This document shows, piece after piece, positions 43,788 through 52,739 of a stretch of DNA of 52,815 nt; the stretch's first letter is position 1; every line of letters begins with the position of its first letter. Source of the DNA: CAYSEW01 sp964430245 (lineage in GTDB: Bacteria > Bacteroidota > Bacteroidia > Flavobacteriales_D > Parvicellaceae); the NCBI GenBank assembly GCA_964430245.1, contig CAYSEW010000020.1, forward strand, positions 1-52,815, read 5' to 3'. The translations under genes were made by a program, and so were the position numbers. The notes under the pieces are model-generated. The model had not been told where the DNA came from. It saw only the letters and a list, made by a program, of their open reading frames with translations, and did not search any database.

Positions 43788-44575
43788 AGTTCAGAAGCGT
43801 TTGCAATCATTTCAGCAACATCCATCACCTTTATTTCATTTTCTTTTTCAAAATGTTTAACACCATCAGTCATCATTGTATTACAAAATGGACAACCAGT
43901 TGCTACATACTCCGCTTTTGTCTCCAAAGCATCCTCTGTTCTTTCAACAAAAACTTCTTTTTTGCCAGCTTCAGATTCTTTGAACATTTGTGCACCTCCT
44001 GCCCCACAGCAAAGACCATTAGCCCTGCTTCTTTTCATCTCAGTCAATTCAGCATCTAGCTTAGATAGAACTTCTCTTGGTGCTTCATATTCATCATTAG
44101 CCCTTGCCAAATAACATGGATCATGAAAAGTGATCTTTTTTCCTTTAAATGAACCACCTTCAACTTTTAATCTGCCTTCTCTCATCAAAGCATTGATCAG
44201 CTGTGTATGGTGAACAACTTCATAATTACCACCTAATTCGGGATATTCATTTTTAAGCGTATTAAAACAATGAGGACAGGCTGTCACTATCTTTTTAATT
44301 TCATAACCATTTAAAACTTGAATATTTTGCATGGCCTGCATCATAAATGCAAATTCATTTCCAGCTCTTTTCGCAGGATCTCCAGTACAGCTCTCTTCCT
44401 GTCCTAATACTGCAAATTTTACATCACATTTATTTAAAATTTTAACAATGGCTTTTGTGATTTTTTTTGCTCTATCATCAAAACTACCTGCACAACCTAC
44501 CCAAAACAAAACTTCTGGAGTCTCTCCCTTCGCAACCATATCTGCAACTGTTGGAACTGTTAATGTTTCACTCAT
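43784..44575 (-). CDS. CCG-domain FeS protein (HdrB/GlcF-like)
   Basis: The 263-residue protein contains two cysteine-rich CCG modules: VGCAGSFDDR, TACPHCFNTLKNEY, FHDPCYLARANDEY and, near the C-terminus, NGLCCGAGGAQMFKESE and ATGCPFCNTMMTDG. This is the arrangement of HdrB and of the C-terminal half of glycolate/lactate dehydrogenase FeS subunits. It is probably bound to the membrane dicluster protein encoded 11 bp upstream and receives electrons from it. Electron donor and acceptor are unknown. Confidence 0.87.
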   Translation of the reverse strand: MSETLTVPTVADMVAKGETPEVLFWVGCAGSFDDRAKKITKAIVKILNKCDVKFAVLGQEESCTGDPAKRAGNEFAFMMQAMQNIQVLNGYEIKKIVTACPHCFNTLKNEYPELGGNYEVVHHTQLINALMREGRLKVEGGSFKGKKITFHDPCYLARANDEYEAPREVLSKLDAELTEMKRSRANGLCCGAGGAQMFKESEAGKKEVFVERTEDALETKAEYVATGCPFCNTMMTDGVKHFEKENEIKVMDVAEMIANASEL

Positions 44576-44586
44576 ATCATTTAAAT

Positions 44587-45891
44587 TTAATCTTCATTCA
44601 CCCAGTTAAAACGATCTGTAGGAGAAAACTGCCAAGGAGCACCATTGTTTTCTATGTTCGTTAGCATAGAAGCAAGATCTCCAGGGACTTTAGATTCCTC
44701 CATTACTAAATACCTTCTCAGGTCAACAATAATTGATAAAGGATCAATATTTAAAGGGCATGCTTGAGTACACGCATTACATGTATTACAAGCCCAAATC
44801 TCCTCAGGTTTTATATAATCATACAATAATGACTTATTATCGACATGATCTTTCCCGTGTTTATCAATGTTCTTACCAACTTCTTTTAATCTATCTCTTG
44901 TATCCATCATGATCTTTCTTGGAGAAAGCAACTTGCCTGTTTGATTAGCTGGACATTCAGATGTACATCTACCACATTCAGTACATGAATAAGCGTTCAT
45001 TAACTGGATCCAATTTAAATCAGTAACATCCTTTGCACCAAATCGTTCTGGAGGTGCAGCAGATGCTGGAGGTGCCGCATATGGATCTGCATTAGGATCC
45101 ATCATTAATTCAACCTCTTTTTTTACAGAAGCCATATTATCCATCTGTCCCAGCTCCTCAATATTGGAGAAATACACATTGGGGATTGACATTATCACAT
45201 GAAAATGCTTTGAATAGGGTAATTCATTTAAGAAGATCAATACCAACATGATATGAGACCACCAGCTTACTTTATGAAACAACTCTATAGACTCAGTTTC
45301 CCAGCTTTGTATATAAGGTAATAATAGGTTACTTATTGGATAGCTTCCAACAAATGAATGCTCATGAAGCCCTAAATAACCTAAATTCATGGTTAACAAT
45401 GAGATCATAAGAAAAATGATAATAACCAATGCAATGGTTGCATCTACAGAAGATTTTTTCTTAATTTCTTTTCCAGAAAACCTTTTGACTTTCACCCAAT
45501 GTCTTCTAGTTAAAAATAAAACACAAGAAATTAAAATAAGTACAGCCATAACATCACCAGAAGCAGTTACAATTCTGTAAAATACATCCATAAAACCAAA
45601 CACCCTTTCAGTTCCAAAAACACCATCAATGGCCATTTCTAAAGTGCCTACAGTAATAACTAAAAAACCCCACCATACTATAGCATGTAAAATACCTGAC
45701 ACAGGTCTAGCTAATATCTTTGTTTGTCCAAAGGCTACTTTTAGTAAAATAATAGACCTTCTTACTGGATTATCGAATCGATTTTTCTTTTTCCCTAGGC
45801 TTATATTCCTAATGATCTTAGATAAATTATAAGAGAAAAAACCAACCGCAAAAACAAATATGATCAGAAAAATTAAATTTTCAGTCTGCAT
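44587..45891 (-). CDS. Membrane (4Fe-4S) dicluster electron-transfer protein
   Basis: The 434-residue protein has about six N-terminal membrane helices resembling the NarI/DsrM cytochrome b fold. A cytoplasmic domain follows with two ferredoxin motifs, CTECGRCTSECPANQTGK (near residue 298) and CNTCNACTQACPLNIDP (near residue 375), with CxxCxxCxxxCP spacing. Two or more His residues in helices could hold haem. An Ala/Pro insertion (PYAAPPASAAPPERFG) links the halves. It is paired with the CCG protein and lies in the amidase-MlaD group. Confidence 0.88.
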   Translation of the reverse strand: MQTENLIFLIIFVFAVGFFSYNLSKIIRNISLGKKKNRFDNPVRRSIILLKVAFGQTKILARPVSGILHAIVWWGFLVITVGTLEMAIDGVFGTERVFGFMDVFYRIVTASGDVMAVLILISCVLFLTRRHWVKVKRFSGKEIKKKSSVDATIALVIIIFLMISLLTMNLGYLGLHEHSFVGSYPISNLLLPYIQSWETESIELFHKVSWWSHIMLVLIFLNELPYSKHFHVIMSIPNVYFSNIEELGQMDNMASVKKEVELMMDPNADPYAAPPASAAPPERFGAKDVTDLNWIQLMNAYSCTECGRCTSECPANQTGKLLSPRKIMMDTRDRLKEVGKNIDKHGKDHVDNKSLLYDYIKPEEIWACNTCNACTQACPLNIDPLSIIVDLRRYLVMEESKVPGDLASMLTNIENNGAPWQFSPTDRFNWVNED

Positions 45892-45958
45892 AAAAATTGT
45901 TGATTAATGGTAAAACATACTGCTAAAATAAGAAAAACAACTCTTCTAAAAAGAATTA

Positions 45959-46972
45959 TTAATTTCCATTTCTCAAAGAATCTTTGATGAACTTTTTCAA
46001 CACTTTCTCATCCCTCACATCCAACGGACCTCTTTCTTTACTTCCAAAAACACTGAATTGCAAATATCTATTTGGATGTACTTTAATATTTTCGATAAGC
46101 CTTGTTGTTTCTTCAAGCATCATATTGAAATTATTATAGATCAAAGTATCCTTAATTAAATGAGTAATGGTTCCATCACCATTTTGAATATCATCAATAA
46201 GAATATTTACCTGATCAATTGCTGTTTTAGCTCTCTCTATAGTCCCCACAAGATCTACATTAACCAATGAATCTGAAAGTTGAGAGATATTAGAAAATGC
46301 ATTTTTGATATCGGCATTACTCTCTTTTAGATTGGTTGTTATATTTTCAATATTGACCATTACTCTTGAAATTCTGTTCTTTTCTCCTTTGATCAAAGTA
46401 TCCACTCTTAAAGAAACTCTTTCAAAATTGATAATTGCTCTTTTAATTCCTTCAAAAGATTCATCCATATTATCTGTATTTCTACTAAATATAGCTTCAA
46501 TAGTCTTAATGGCTGAATCTGCAGTACTTATTAATTCATTGGTTTTCTTTTCTAATGGAAGTAACCGTTCATTTATCTGATCTTCTATATCTTTAGATAA
46601 TTCTGAAGCTAATGTGTCATTATCCTTGTAATAAACATTAGTATCATTCCATTGTATATCTATATAAGCTCCTGCTAATAAATCTGAATTTAATTTTGCA
46701 ATTGTGCCATAAGGTAATTTCTCTACTCTAGGGTTAGAAATAATAAATTCAACAACTACATCATTATCACTTTTTAATAATATATTTTCAACTTGTCCTA
46801 CCTCAACACCATTTAACTTTACAGGTCTTCCTTCAATTAGACCCTCTGTATTATCATAAACAGCGTAATACTTTATTCCACTACTATATCCTTTAAGAAA
46901 TAGAAAACCATAAATAAGTCCACAAATTCCAATTGTAGTAACTATTCCTACTATAATTTCTTTTTTTAACAT
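45959..46972 (-). CDS. MlaD/MCE-domain lipid-transport protein
   Basis: The 337-residue protein has one N-terminal membrane helix (about 6-27), an MCE domain (YYAVYDNTEGLIEGRPVKLN, GVEVGQVENILL and GTIAKLNSDLLAGAYIDIQW) and a long helical C-terminal part with coiled-coil features. MlaD-type proteins bind phospholipid in the periplasm and move it between membranes. It is the only Mla component seen in the window. The gene lies 17 bp after the amidase gene. Confidence 0.88.
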   Translation of the reverse strand: MLKKEIIVGIVTTIGICGLIYGFLFLKGYSSGIKYYAVYDNTEGLIEGRPVKLNGVEVGQVENILLKSDNDVVVEFIISNPRVEKLPYGTIAKLNSDLLAGAYIDIQWNDTNVYYKDNDTLASELSKDIEDQINERLLPLEKKTNELISTADSAIKTIEAIFSRNTDNMDESFEGIKRAIINFERVSLRVDTLIKGEKNRISRVMVNIENITTNLKESNADIKNAFSNISQLSDSLVNVDLVGTIERAKTAIDQVNILIDDIQNGDGTITHLIKDTLIYNNFNMMLEETTRLIENIKVHPNRYLQFSVFGSKERGPLDVRDEKVLKKFIKDSLRNGN

Positions 46973-46989
46973 TTTTTCTAATCGAAAAT

Positions 46990-48141
46990 TTATTTTGTTT
47001 TATCTATTGCTTCTTTTAATTCAATTCTACTTCCATCTTCAAATGCGGTTACAAATGCAGTATTAAACCCAGCTTCATTTACCTGCTTTAATAGGACTTT
47101 TGCCTCTGAAAAAGACCTGCATTTACCATAGGTATATTTGTAAAATTTCCCACTAAGATACACTTCTACGCTATTTAAACCTTTAAAGTTTTCAGGAGTT
47201 GTCTCAATTTGTGTAGATGAAGTTGCAATTTGCACCTTAAATAGAACACCTTCTTCATTTTCAGAAGAGGGATCTTCAGGCAATTCTTCAGGTTGAACAT
47301 CAATTTCTGTAGGACCTTTTACTATAGATTCATCTACAGCATCATAATGGCTTTTGTACTTCTTAAAACCTTCAAATAAATACGCTGCTAGCTTTTGTTG
47401 TCCACTTGAAGATGCAAGGAGTTTTTCCTCTTCTATATTAGATAAAAAACCTAATTCAACTAAAACTGCTGGCATGGTAGCTCTATATAGCACCATAAAA
47501 CCTGCTTGCTTTACCCCTCTATTCTTTAACCCAAGTTTTTTTGTGCAATCTTTCTGTAGAAGGTCTGCAAAAACAATGCTCTGATCCAAAAAAGCATTCT
47601 GCCTCATGGATAGTGCTATATAAGCATCAGGATCTTTAGGGTCAAATTCTGAATAAGTCTGTTCATGATCATCTTCCATTAGAATTGCAGAATTTTCAAA
47701 TTTAGCTACTTCTAAAGCAGCTTGAGATTTATGTAGCCCTAATACCCAGCTCTCAAAACCTGCAGCCTTTCTACTTTCAACCGCATTAGCGTGAATAGAA
47801 ATAAAAAGATCTGCACCTGCTTTATTGGCAATCTTAGCTCTATTTGCTAATCCAATAAACTCATCTGTACTTCTTGTATAGATTAACTTAATATCTGGAA
47901 ATTCTTTTTTTATAAGATCCCCTAATATTAAACTTACATTTAATACTACGGTTTTTTCCATGGTCTTATTATACCCTATAGCTCCTGGATCTTTCCCACC
48001 ATGACCAGGGTCAATAACCACTGTTTTTAATCCTAATCCAGTCTGACCATACAGTTGAAAATTAAACATCAAGCATGTATATGCAAGAAAAATGTAAAAA
48101 ATGCGTTTATTCGCATGTATCTTTGTTCTATTATTCATCAT
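46990..48141 (-). CDS. N-acetylmuramoyl-L-alanine amidase with SPOR-like C-terminal domain
   Basis: The amidase_3 domain is clear: VVIDPGHGGKDPGAIG (zinc His), MEKTVVLNVSL (zinc Glu), LFISIHANAV (zinc His) and AVLVELGFLSN (catalytic Glu). A C-terminal SPOR-like segment (about the last 80 residues) suggests septal targeting. The frame opens at 48228, but ATG 48141 (383 residues) places a signal peptide directly (KRIFYIFLAYTCLMFNFQLY), and a minus-strand -7 box lies just upstream; an adjacent ATG at 48138 is equally possible. It cuts peptide stems from peptidoglycan in the periplasm. Confidence 0.92.
   Translation of the reverse strand: MMNNRTKIHANKRIFYIFLAYTCLMFNFQLYGQTGLGLKTVVIDPGHGGKDPGAIGYNKTMEKTVVLNVSLILGDLIKKEFPDIKLIYTRSTDEFIGLANRAKIANKAGADLFISIHANAVESRKAAGFESWVLGLHKSQAALEVAKFENSAILMEDDHEQTYSEFDPKDPDAYIALSMRQNAFLDQSIVFADLLQKDCTKKLGLKNRGVKQAGFMVLYRATMPAVLVELGFLSNIEEEKLLASSSGQQKLAAYLFEGFKKYKSHYDAVDESIVKGPTEIDVQPEELPEDPSSENEEGVLFKVQIATSSTQIETTPENFKGLNSVEVYLSGKFYKYTYGKCRSFSEAKVLLKQVNEAGFNTAFVTAFEDGSRIELKEAIDKTK
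48118..48125 (+). promoter_or_regulatory. Candidate -7 box for lptD
   Basis: TATCTTTG matches TAnnTTTG and ends 31 nt before the TTG start at 48157. It lies within the first codons of the divergent amidase gene. Confidence 0.38.
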
Positions 48142-48156
48142 ATACTCTTCAAGTAA

Positions 48157-50763
48157 TTGAAAAGGGGAAGTAAAATACTTAATATAAAATCCAAAAGTAA
48201 AAATGCTAAATGTATTTTTTGTATTCATTATGTATTTTTTATTCTCCTTACAATGTTAATTCCCAATCTATTCATAGGTCAAAATCAAGTAGATAGTACT
48301 ATAGAAGTAAAAAGTGAATTAGATTCCCCTATCAATTATTCATCTGTAGATTCTATAGTTATGAACATGGAGCATCAAAAAGCATACCTATATAATAAAG
48401 CACATGTAGATTATGGAGAAATTGTGCTGGATGCTTGTTTTATTGAATTCGATTTTAAAACAAAAGAGGTGTTTGCAAAATTATGTATAGACTCTTTAGG
48501 AAAAAAAACAGGAATTCCTTCATTAACAGATGGCACAACGGAAACAATTTCGGATTCATTAAGATTCAATTTCGAAACAAAAAGAGGCATCACTTATCAA
48601 GTCAAATTACAAGAGGGAGAAAGCTATATCCATGGAGAAAAAGTAAAAAGACAGCAAAATGGTGATATTCATATAAATACAGCTTTATATACTACTTGTG
48701 ATCTTGACCACCCTCATTACTATTTTAAATTAAGAAAAGCTATTATTAAACCTGATGATAAAATTGTCTCAGGCCCAATCAACTTATTTATTGCTGATGT
48801 ACCAACTCCACTAGGGTTGCCTTTTGCATTTTTCCCTAACAAAAAAGATAAAAGTGCCAATGGGATTATTATTCCTACCTATGGAGAATCTCAAGCACTT
48901 GGCTTTTATCTATTAGGAGGAGGATATTATCATAAATTCAAAAACAATAAACTCAGCACCTCTTTATTAGGAGACATTTACAGCAAAGGAAGCTGGGGTG
49001 TAATAAATAACACTTCTTATAAAGTGAAATATAAATACAATGGAAATATTCAGCTGAATTACCGAATGATAAAACAAGGTGAAAAAGAATTTGAGGACTA
49101 TTCATCTTCCAATGAATTTTTTATTAAATGGAGTCATAGTCAGGACCCAAAAGCTAACCCAGGCACCACTTTTAGAGCTAATATTAACGCTGGAACTACC
49201 ACTAATTTCCAAAATGACTACAACCCAATATCTGCCAACAACTACTTAACCAATACTTTTAACTCTAACATAGCATGGAGTAAACAATTCAAAGGGAAGA
49301 TTAGCTCTAATTTAAATGTGAATTTAAGACACAATCAAAACAGCACTACAGACATGGTCACCTTCACTTTACCTGAAGCTACTTATAATATTAACAGATT
49401 TTATCCTTTTAAAATGTTAAGGAAAAATCCGAAAAACAAAAATTTCATAGACGAGTTCATCAATCAAACCAATGTGAATTACAATGTGAATTTCAAAAAC
49501 GAAACGACTGATTCTGCAAGTAATATTTCTTTAAATAACATAGGTGGTTTAATGAGTAATTCTAGATATGGAATGAAACACAACATTAATGCTTCTTCTT
49601 CTATTAAAATCTTTAAAAAATCCATTACTATTAATCCAATTTATCAGTATTCTTCTCTTTGGTACATGAATGAAATACAAAAAACATGGAGTAACAACTC
49701 CAGTGAAGTAATTACAGATACAGTTGATAACTTTGTAATAGCAGGCAGTCATAATGTAAGTGCTTCCGCTACAACAAAGATCTATGGCTTTTATCAATTC
49801 ATGAAATTCATGAGGGGAAAAGGTGATGCGATCATTAGACATACTATTACTCCTAATATCAATTTTTCCTACAGGCCAGATAATGGCTACACTTATGACT
49901 ATCAATCTGACACCGCTGGAACCATTTCTTATTACTCCCCTTTTTCAAATGGAATATACGGAACACCTTCTAGTGGAGAATCTGGAAGACTAGGTATTAA
50001 CCTCATCAATGCACTAGAGCTAAAAAGAATTAACACAAAAGACACAACAGGAAATGAACCCTATAAAAGATCTAAAATCTTAGACAATATTACATTTAGT
50101 TCTGGATATGATTTTGTACGAGACTCCATGAAATTAGACAACATTAACATGAATGGACGAACTACTTTATGGAAAAACCTCAGCATGCGTTTTGGAGCAG
50201 TACTAGACCCTTATTGGTATGATAGTGAAGGAAGAAGAAGAAACATCTATCAATACAACATCAATAAAAAATTAGGAACCCTAACAAATGCTAACCTTGC
50301 ACTTAGCATTAATTTAAGATCGAAAAAAAATAAAGACAAAGAATACAAAAGTGATCAAGGAACTGAAGAAGAATTAGACATGATCAATGCTAATCCAGAC
50401 GCCTATATAGACTTTAACATACCTTGGACATTAAGCCTTGATTATAAAATTGATTATAGAAGAAGTATCACATCTTCTTTAGACACCATGTACTTAACTC
50501 AATCTGTTGGAGTTAGGGGTGATTTTAATATTACTAAAAATTGGAAACTTGCCTATATCACTAATTATGACTTCACCAGAAAAGAGTTCAGTTTTACTTC
50601 AATTGAAGTAGCCAGAGATCTTCATTGTTGGGAAATAGGATTTAATTGGATCCCCTTTGGAATCATGAAAAGTTATAATATTCACATTAATGTGAAATCT
50701 TCATTATTGCAGGATCTTAAATTACAAAGAAGAAGAACCTGGTATGACAATGGAATTAGATAA
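48157..50763 (+). CDS. lptD: LPS assembly protein LptD
   Basis: The 868-residue protein has a signal peptide (n-region with Lys residues, then YVFFILLTMLIPNLFIGQ). It has an N-terminal OstA-like domain (MEHQKAYLYNKAHVDYGEIV) and a large beta-barrel domain rich in alternating strands (GGGYYHKFKNNKLSTSLLGD). It inserts LPS into the outer leaflet of the outer membrane. The start is TTG at 48157; the next ATG (codon 33) lies inside the signal sequence, so it is less likely. It is divergent from the amidase gene, and ridA follows after 9 bp. Confidence 0.9.
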   Translation: MKRGSKILNIKSKSKNAKCIFCIHYVFFILLTMLIPNLFIGQNQVDSTIEVKSELDSPINYSSVDSIVMNMEHQKAYLYNKAHVDYGEIVLDACFIEFDFKTKEVFAKLCIDSLGKKTGIPSLTDGTTETISDSLRFNFETKRGITYQVKLQEGESYIHGEKVKRQQNGDIHINTALYTTCDLDHPHYYFKLRKAIIKPDDKIVSGPINLFIADVPTPLGLPFAFFPNKKDKSANGIIIPTYGESQALGFYLLGGGYYHKFKNNKLSTSLLGDIYSKGSWGVINNTSYKVKYKYNGNIQLNYRMIKQGEKEFEDYSSSNEFFIKWSHSQDPKANPGTTFRANINAGTTTNFQNDYNPISANNYLTNTFNSNIAWSKQFKGKISSNLNVNLRHNQNSTTDMVTFTLPEATYNINRFYPFKMLRKNPKNKNFIDEFINQTNVNYNVNFKNETTDSASNISLNNIGGLMSNSRYGMKHNINASSSIKIFKKSITINPIYQYSSLWYMNEIQKTWSNNSSEVITDTVDNFVIAGSHNVSASATTKIYGFYQFMKFMRGKGDAIIRHTITPNINFSYRPDNGYTYDYQSDTAGTISYYSPFSNGIYGTPSSGESGRLGINLINALELKRINTKDTTGNEPYKRSKILDNITFSSGYDFVRDSMKLDNINMNGRTTLWKNLSMRFGAVLDPYWYDSEGRRRNIYQYNINKKLGTLTNANLALSINLRSKKNKDKEYKSDQGTEEELDMINANPDAYIDFNIPWTLSLDYKIDYRRSITSSLDTMYLTQSVGVRGDFNITKNWKLAYITNYDFTRKEFSFTSIEVARDLHCWEIGFNWIPFGIMKSYNIHINVKSSLLQDLKLQRRRTWYDNGIR
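48192..48199 (-). promoter_or_regulatory. Candidate -7 box for the amidase operon
   Basis: On the minus strand TACTTTTG (48199 to 48192) matches TAnnTTTG and lies about 50 nt before the amidase ATG at 48141. It sits inside the first codons of lptD, so the two promoters overlap the opposing genes. Confidence 0.38.
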
Positions 50764-50772
50764 AGAAACAAA

Positions 50773-51153
50773 ATGAAAAAAATAATTACTATTAAAAATG
50801 CTCCTGCACCAGTAGGGCCATATAGCCAAGCCATTAAAAAAGATAAAACACTTTATGCAAGTGGCCAAATAGCCATTAACCCAATATCCAATGAATTAGT
50901 GACCAATTCAATAAATGATGAGACCCATCAGGTCATGAAAAATATAGGTGCTATACTTAATGCAGCAGAGATGTCTTGGGACAATGTAATCAAATGCTCT
51001 ATTTTTTTAAGTGACATGAATAATTTCGGAGAAGTTAATGAGATCTACTCTAGCTATTTTAAACAGAGCTATCCTGCCAGAGAAACAGTTGAAGTTTCTT
51101 GTTTGCCGAAAAATGTAAATGTAGAGATCAGCTTTATAGCTATAGAAGATTAA
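50773..51153 (+). CDS. ridA: RidA-family enamine/imine deaminase
   Basis: The 126-residue protein has the YjgF/RidA signature: NAPAPVGPYSQAIKKDKTLY, ASGQIAINP, the Cys in IKCSIFLSDM and YPARETVEVSCLP with the substrate Arg. It hydrolyses reactive 2-aminoacrylate-type imines in the cytosol. It is 9 bp after lptD and probably co-transcribed. Its stop is shared with the convergent pseudouridine synthase gene (TTAA, 51150-51153). Confidence 0.95.
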   Translation: MKKIITIKNAPAPVGPYSQAIKKDKTLYASGQIAINPISNELVTNSINDETHQVMKNIGAILNAAEMSWDNVIKCSIFLSDMNNFGEVNEIYSSYFKQSYPARETVEVSCLPKNVNVEISFIAIED

Positions 51154-51836
51154 TCCTCATTTAGATTTAGCATCTCATCCCATAATGGATCTACGGGGGG
51201 ATTGGCTTTAATAGTGATCATTTCTTTTTTCACAGGATGTTCAAATGTTATACTTCTGGCAAACAAATGTATAGAACCATCTCTATTGGTTCTGTTTGCC
51301 CCATATTTAACATCCCCTTTTATCCTACATCCAATATGACTCAATTGAACCCTGATCTGATGATGCCTTCCTGTTTTTGGATGTATTTCTAAATAAAAAT
51401 AATTTCGACTTCTTCCCTTTAGAATATACTCCAACACACACTCCTTGCTGCCGTTCACCAATTTATCATAAGCCCTAGATTTATTTTTCTCCTGGTTTTT
51501 CTTTAACCAATTTGTAAGTGTTCCCTCTTCCAATGGTGGCTTATCCTCAACAATTGCCCAATATACTTTAGTTACTTTTTTTTCCTGAAAAAGACGATTC
51601 ATTCTCTCTAGTGCTTTACTAGTGCGTGCAAAAACCACTACACCTCCAACTGGTCTATCTATTCTATGTATAATCCCTAAAAAGACATCTCCAGGCTTGT
51701 TGTATTTCCTTTTAATATATGCTTTTACAGCATCTGCTAAAGTTGGGTCTCCAGAATCATCTGCTTGTACGATATCTCTTGGATTTTTTTTAACCGCAAT
51801 TAAATGGTTATCCTCAAATAAAACTTGTAAGCTCAT
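51150..51836 (-). CDS. RluA-family 23S rRNA/tRNA pseudouridine synthase
   Basis: The 228-residue protein has the catalytic block IHRIDRPVGGVVVFART (catalytic Asp in HRIDR) near residue 60, and HPKTGRHHQIRVQLSHIGC. It lacks the N-terminal S4 domain of RluD, so it is of the short RluA/TruC type. It converts uridine to pseudouridine in structured RNA; the exact site is unknown. A -7 box lies 7 nt before the ATG at 51836. Confidence 0.92.
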   Translation of the reverse strand: MSLQVLFEDNHLIAVKKNPRDIVQADDSGDPTLADAVKAYIKRKYNKPGDVFLGIIHRIDRPVGGVVVFARTSKALERMNRLFQEKKVTKVYWAIVEDKPPLEEGTLTNWLKKNQEKNKSRAYDKLVNGSKECVLEYILKGRSRNYFYLEIHPKTGRHHQIRVQLSHIGCRIKGDVKYGANRTNRDGSIHLFARSITFEHPVKKEMITIKANPPVDPLWDEMLNLNED

Positions 51837-51843
51837 AAGTTGG

Positions 51844-51851
51844 CAAAATTA
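51844..51851 (-). promoter_or_regulatory. Candidate -7 box for the pseudouridine synthase gene
   Basis: On the minus strand TAATTTTG (51851 to 51844) matches TAnnTTTG and ends 7 nt before the ATG at 51836, which implies a leaderless mRNA. It begins right next to the terminator U-tract of the upstream lipoprotein genes. Confidence 0.45.
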
Positions 51852-51854
51852 ACC

Positions 51855-51882
51855 AAAAAAAAGGGTGTCAGACGACACCCTT
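51855..51882 (-). terminator. Intrinsic terminator of the TRL-like lipoprotein genes
   Basis: A perfect 9-bp stem (aagggtgtc 51861-51869 / gacaccctt 51874-51882) with a 4-nt loop is followed on the minus strand by eight Us (51862 to 51855). It lies 25 nt after the last lipoprotein stop. It is the only strong hairpin terminator noticed in the window. Confidence 0.85.
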
Positions 51883-51907
51883 ACTATTCATTTAATTAAA
51901 TATGATT

Positions 51908-52189
51908 TTATTCTCCTGTTACAATTGTTGTATAAGATCTTGCTTGCACGTCATATTTAAAATCAACGGTTGCAATTTTAGTGATTCCACCATTCTTAGC
52001 TGCAGTTGCAATACTTCGATCTGCATCTTTAGTAGAGGGAAAACCTAATAAATTTAATCTATAAGAAGATTCACCAACTTTAGATCCCACAGGATTATCT
52101 GTAACGATAAGTGGGCTTATCATTATTGGATTACAAGACATCATTCCAAAAATGAATGAAGCTATAAGTATGTTTTTGATTTTTTTCAT
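51908..52189 (-). CDS. TRL-like small lipoprotein (tandem copy 3)
   Basis: The 93-residue protein starts at ATG 52189 (MKKIKNILIASFIFGMMSC); an upstream ATG at 52216 would overlap the previous copy. The lipobox ends in MSC, so the Cys would be lipidated. The mature part has the TRL-family pattern NPVGSKVGESSYRLNLLGF, then AATAAKNGGITKIATVD-like text (SIATAAKNGGITKIATVDFK) and an Arg/Tyr-rich end. Function is unknown. A terminator follows 25 nt after its stop. Confidence 0.8.
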   Translation of the reverse strand: MKKIKNILIASFIFGMMSCNPIMISPLIVTDNPVGSKVGESSYRLNLLGFPSTKDADRSIATAAKNGGITKIATVDFKYDVQARSYTTIVTGE

Positions 52190-52199
52190 AATATTTATT

Positions 52200-52448
52200 T
52201 TATTCACCTGAAACAATGTATGAGTATTTTCCGAAAATATTGAAGATATGTACTTTCTTATCTACTGTAGATATAGTTGAAACACCTCCATTTTTTGCAG
52301 CTTCTGAAACAGATGCTGGTTTAAATATATTTCCTTCAGAAACACCTACTTTTGTCCCTAGAGGATTATTAGTTGCTGCAACAGGCATTGTAATTGCACA
52401 AGAGCACATAATTGCAGAAACACACAATATTGATAATATTTTTTTCAT
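52200..52448 (-). CDS. TRL-like small lipoprotein (tandem copy 2)
   Basis: The 82-residue protein has a lipoprotein signal (MKKILSILCVSAIMCSC), with Cys17 the likely lipidated residue. NPLGTKVGVSEGNIFKPAS and EAAKNGGVSTISTVDKKVHI parallel the other two copies. It lies 10 bp before copy 3 and 18 bp after copy 1. A short internal deletion relative to copies 1 and 3 removes the LGFP-like segment. Function is unknown. Confidence 0.8.
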   Translation of the reverse strand: MKKILSILCVSAIMCSCAITMPVAATNNPLGTKVGVSEGNIFKPASVSEAAKNGGVSTISTVDKKVHIFNIFGKYSYIVSGE

Positions 52449-52466
52449 AATAATTTTATTAGTTAA

Positions 52467-52739
52467 TTAATCTCCGTATACAGTTGTTATTCTTTTCATA
52501 ACAAAACCATTTGTCCAAATGGTTTGTTCTGTAAGACCTACTTTTGTAATCCCTCCATCTTTACATGCTGCTGCATATCCTGCATCTTGCATTTCACCTA
52601 ACGGAAGACCAAAAAGAAACTTTTGCTCCGATGTACCTGTTTTTGAACCAACTGGATTATTCGTTGCTTGAAAAGTATAAGCTATGGTACAACTTGACAT
52701 TAGAGCGACACCTATTAGTGACACAAATAATTTTTTCAT
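52467..52739 (-). CDS. TRL-like small lipoprotein (tandem copy 1)
   Basis: The 90-residue protein has a lipoprotein signal ending in MSSC (Cys17). It carries NPVGSKTGTSEQKFLFGLPL and YAAACKDGGITKVGLTEQTI, the TRL pattern, and a C-terminus ending RITTVYGD. It is the first of three tandem paralogues and should carry the promoter, but no TAnnTTTG box is visible in the 76 nt left of the window, which are almost pure A/T. Function is unknown. Confidence 0.8.
   Translation of the reverse strand: MKKLFVSLIGVALMSSCTIAYTFQATNNPVGSKTGTSEQKFLFGLPLGEMQDAGYAAACKDGGITKVGLTEQTIWTNGFVMKRITTVYGD

Noticed and set aside
48142..48228. Longer amidase with 29 additional residues
   Set aside because: It would bury the signal peptide and overlap the lptD start; ATG at 48141 gives a normal exported amidase.
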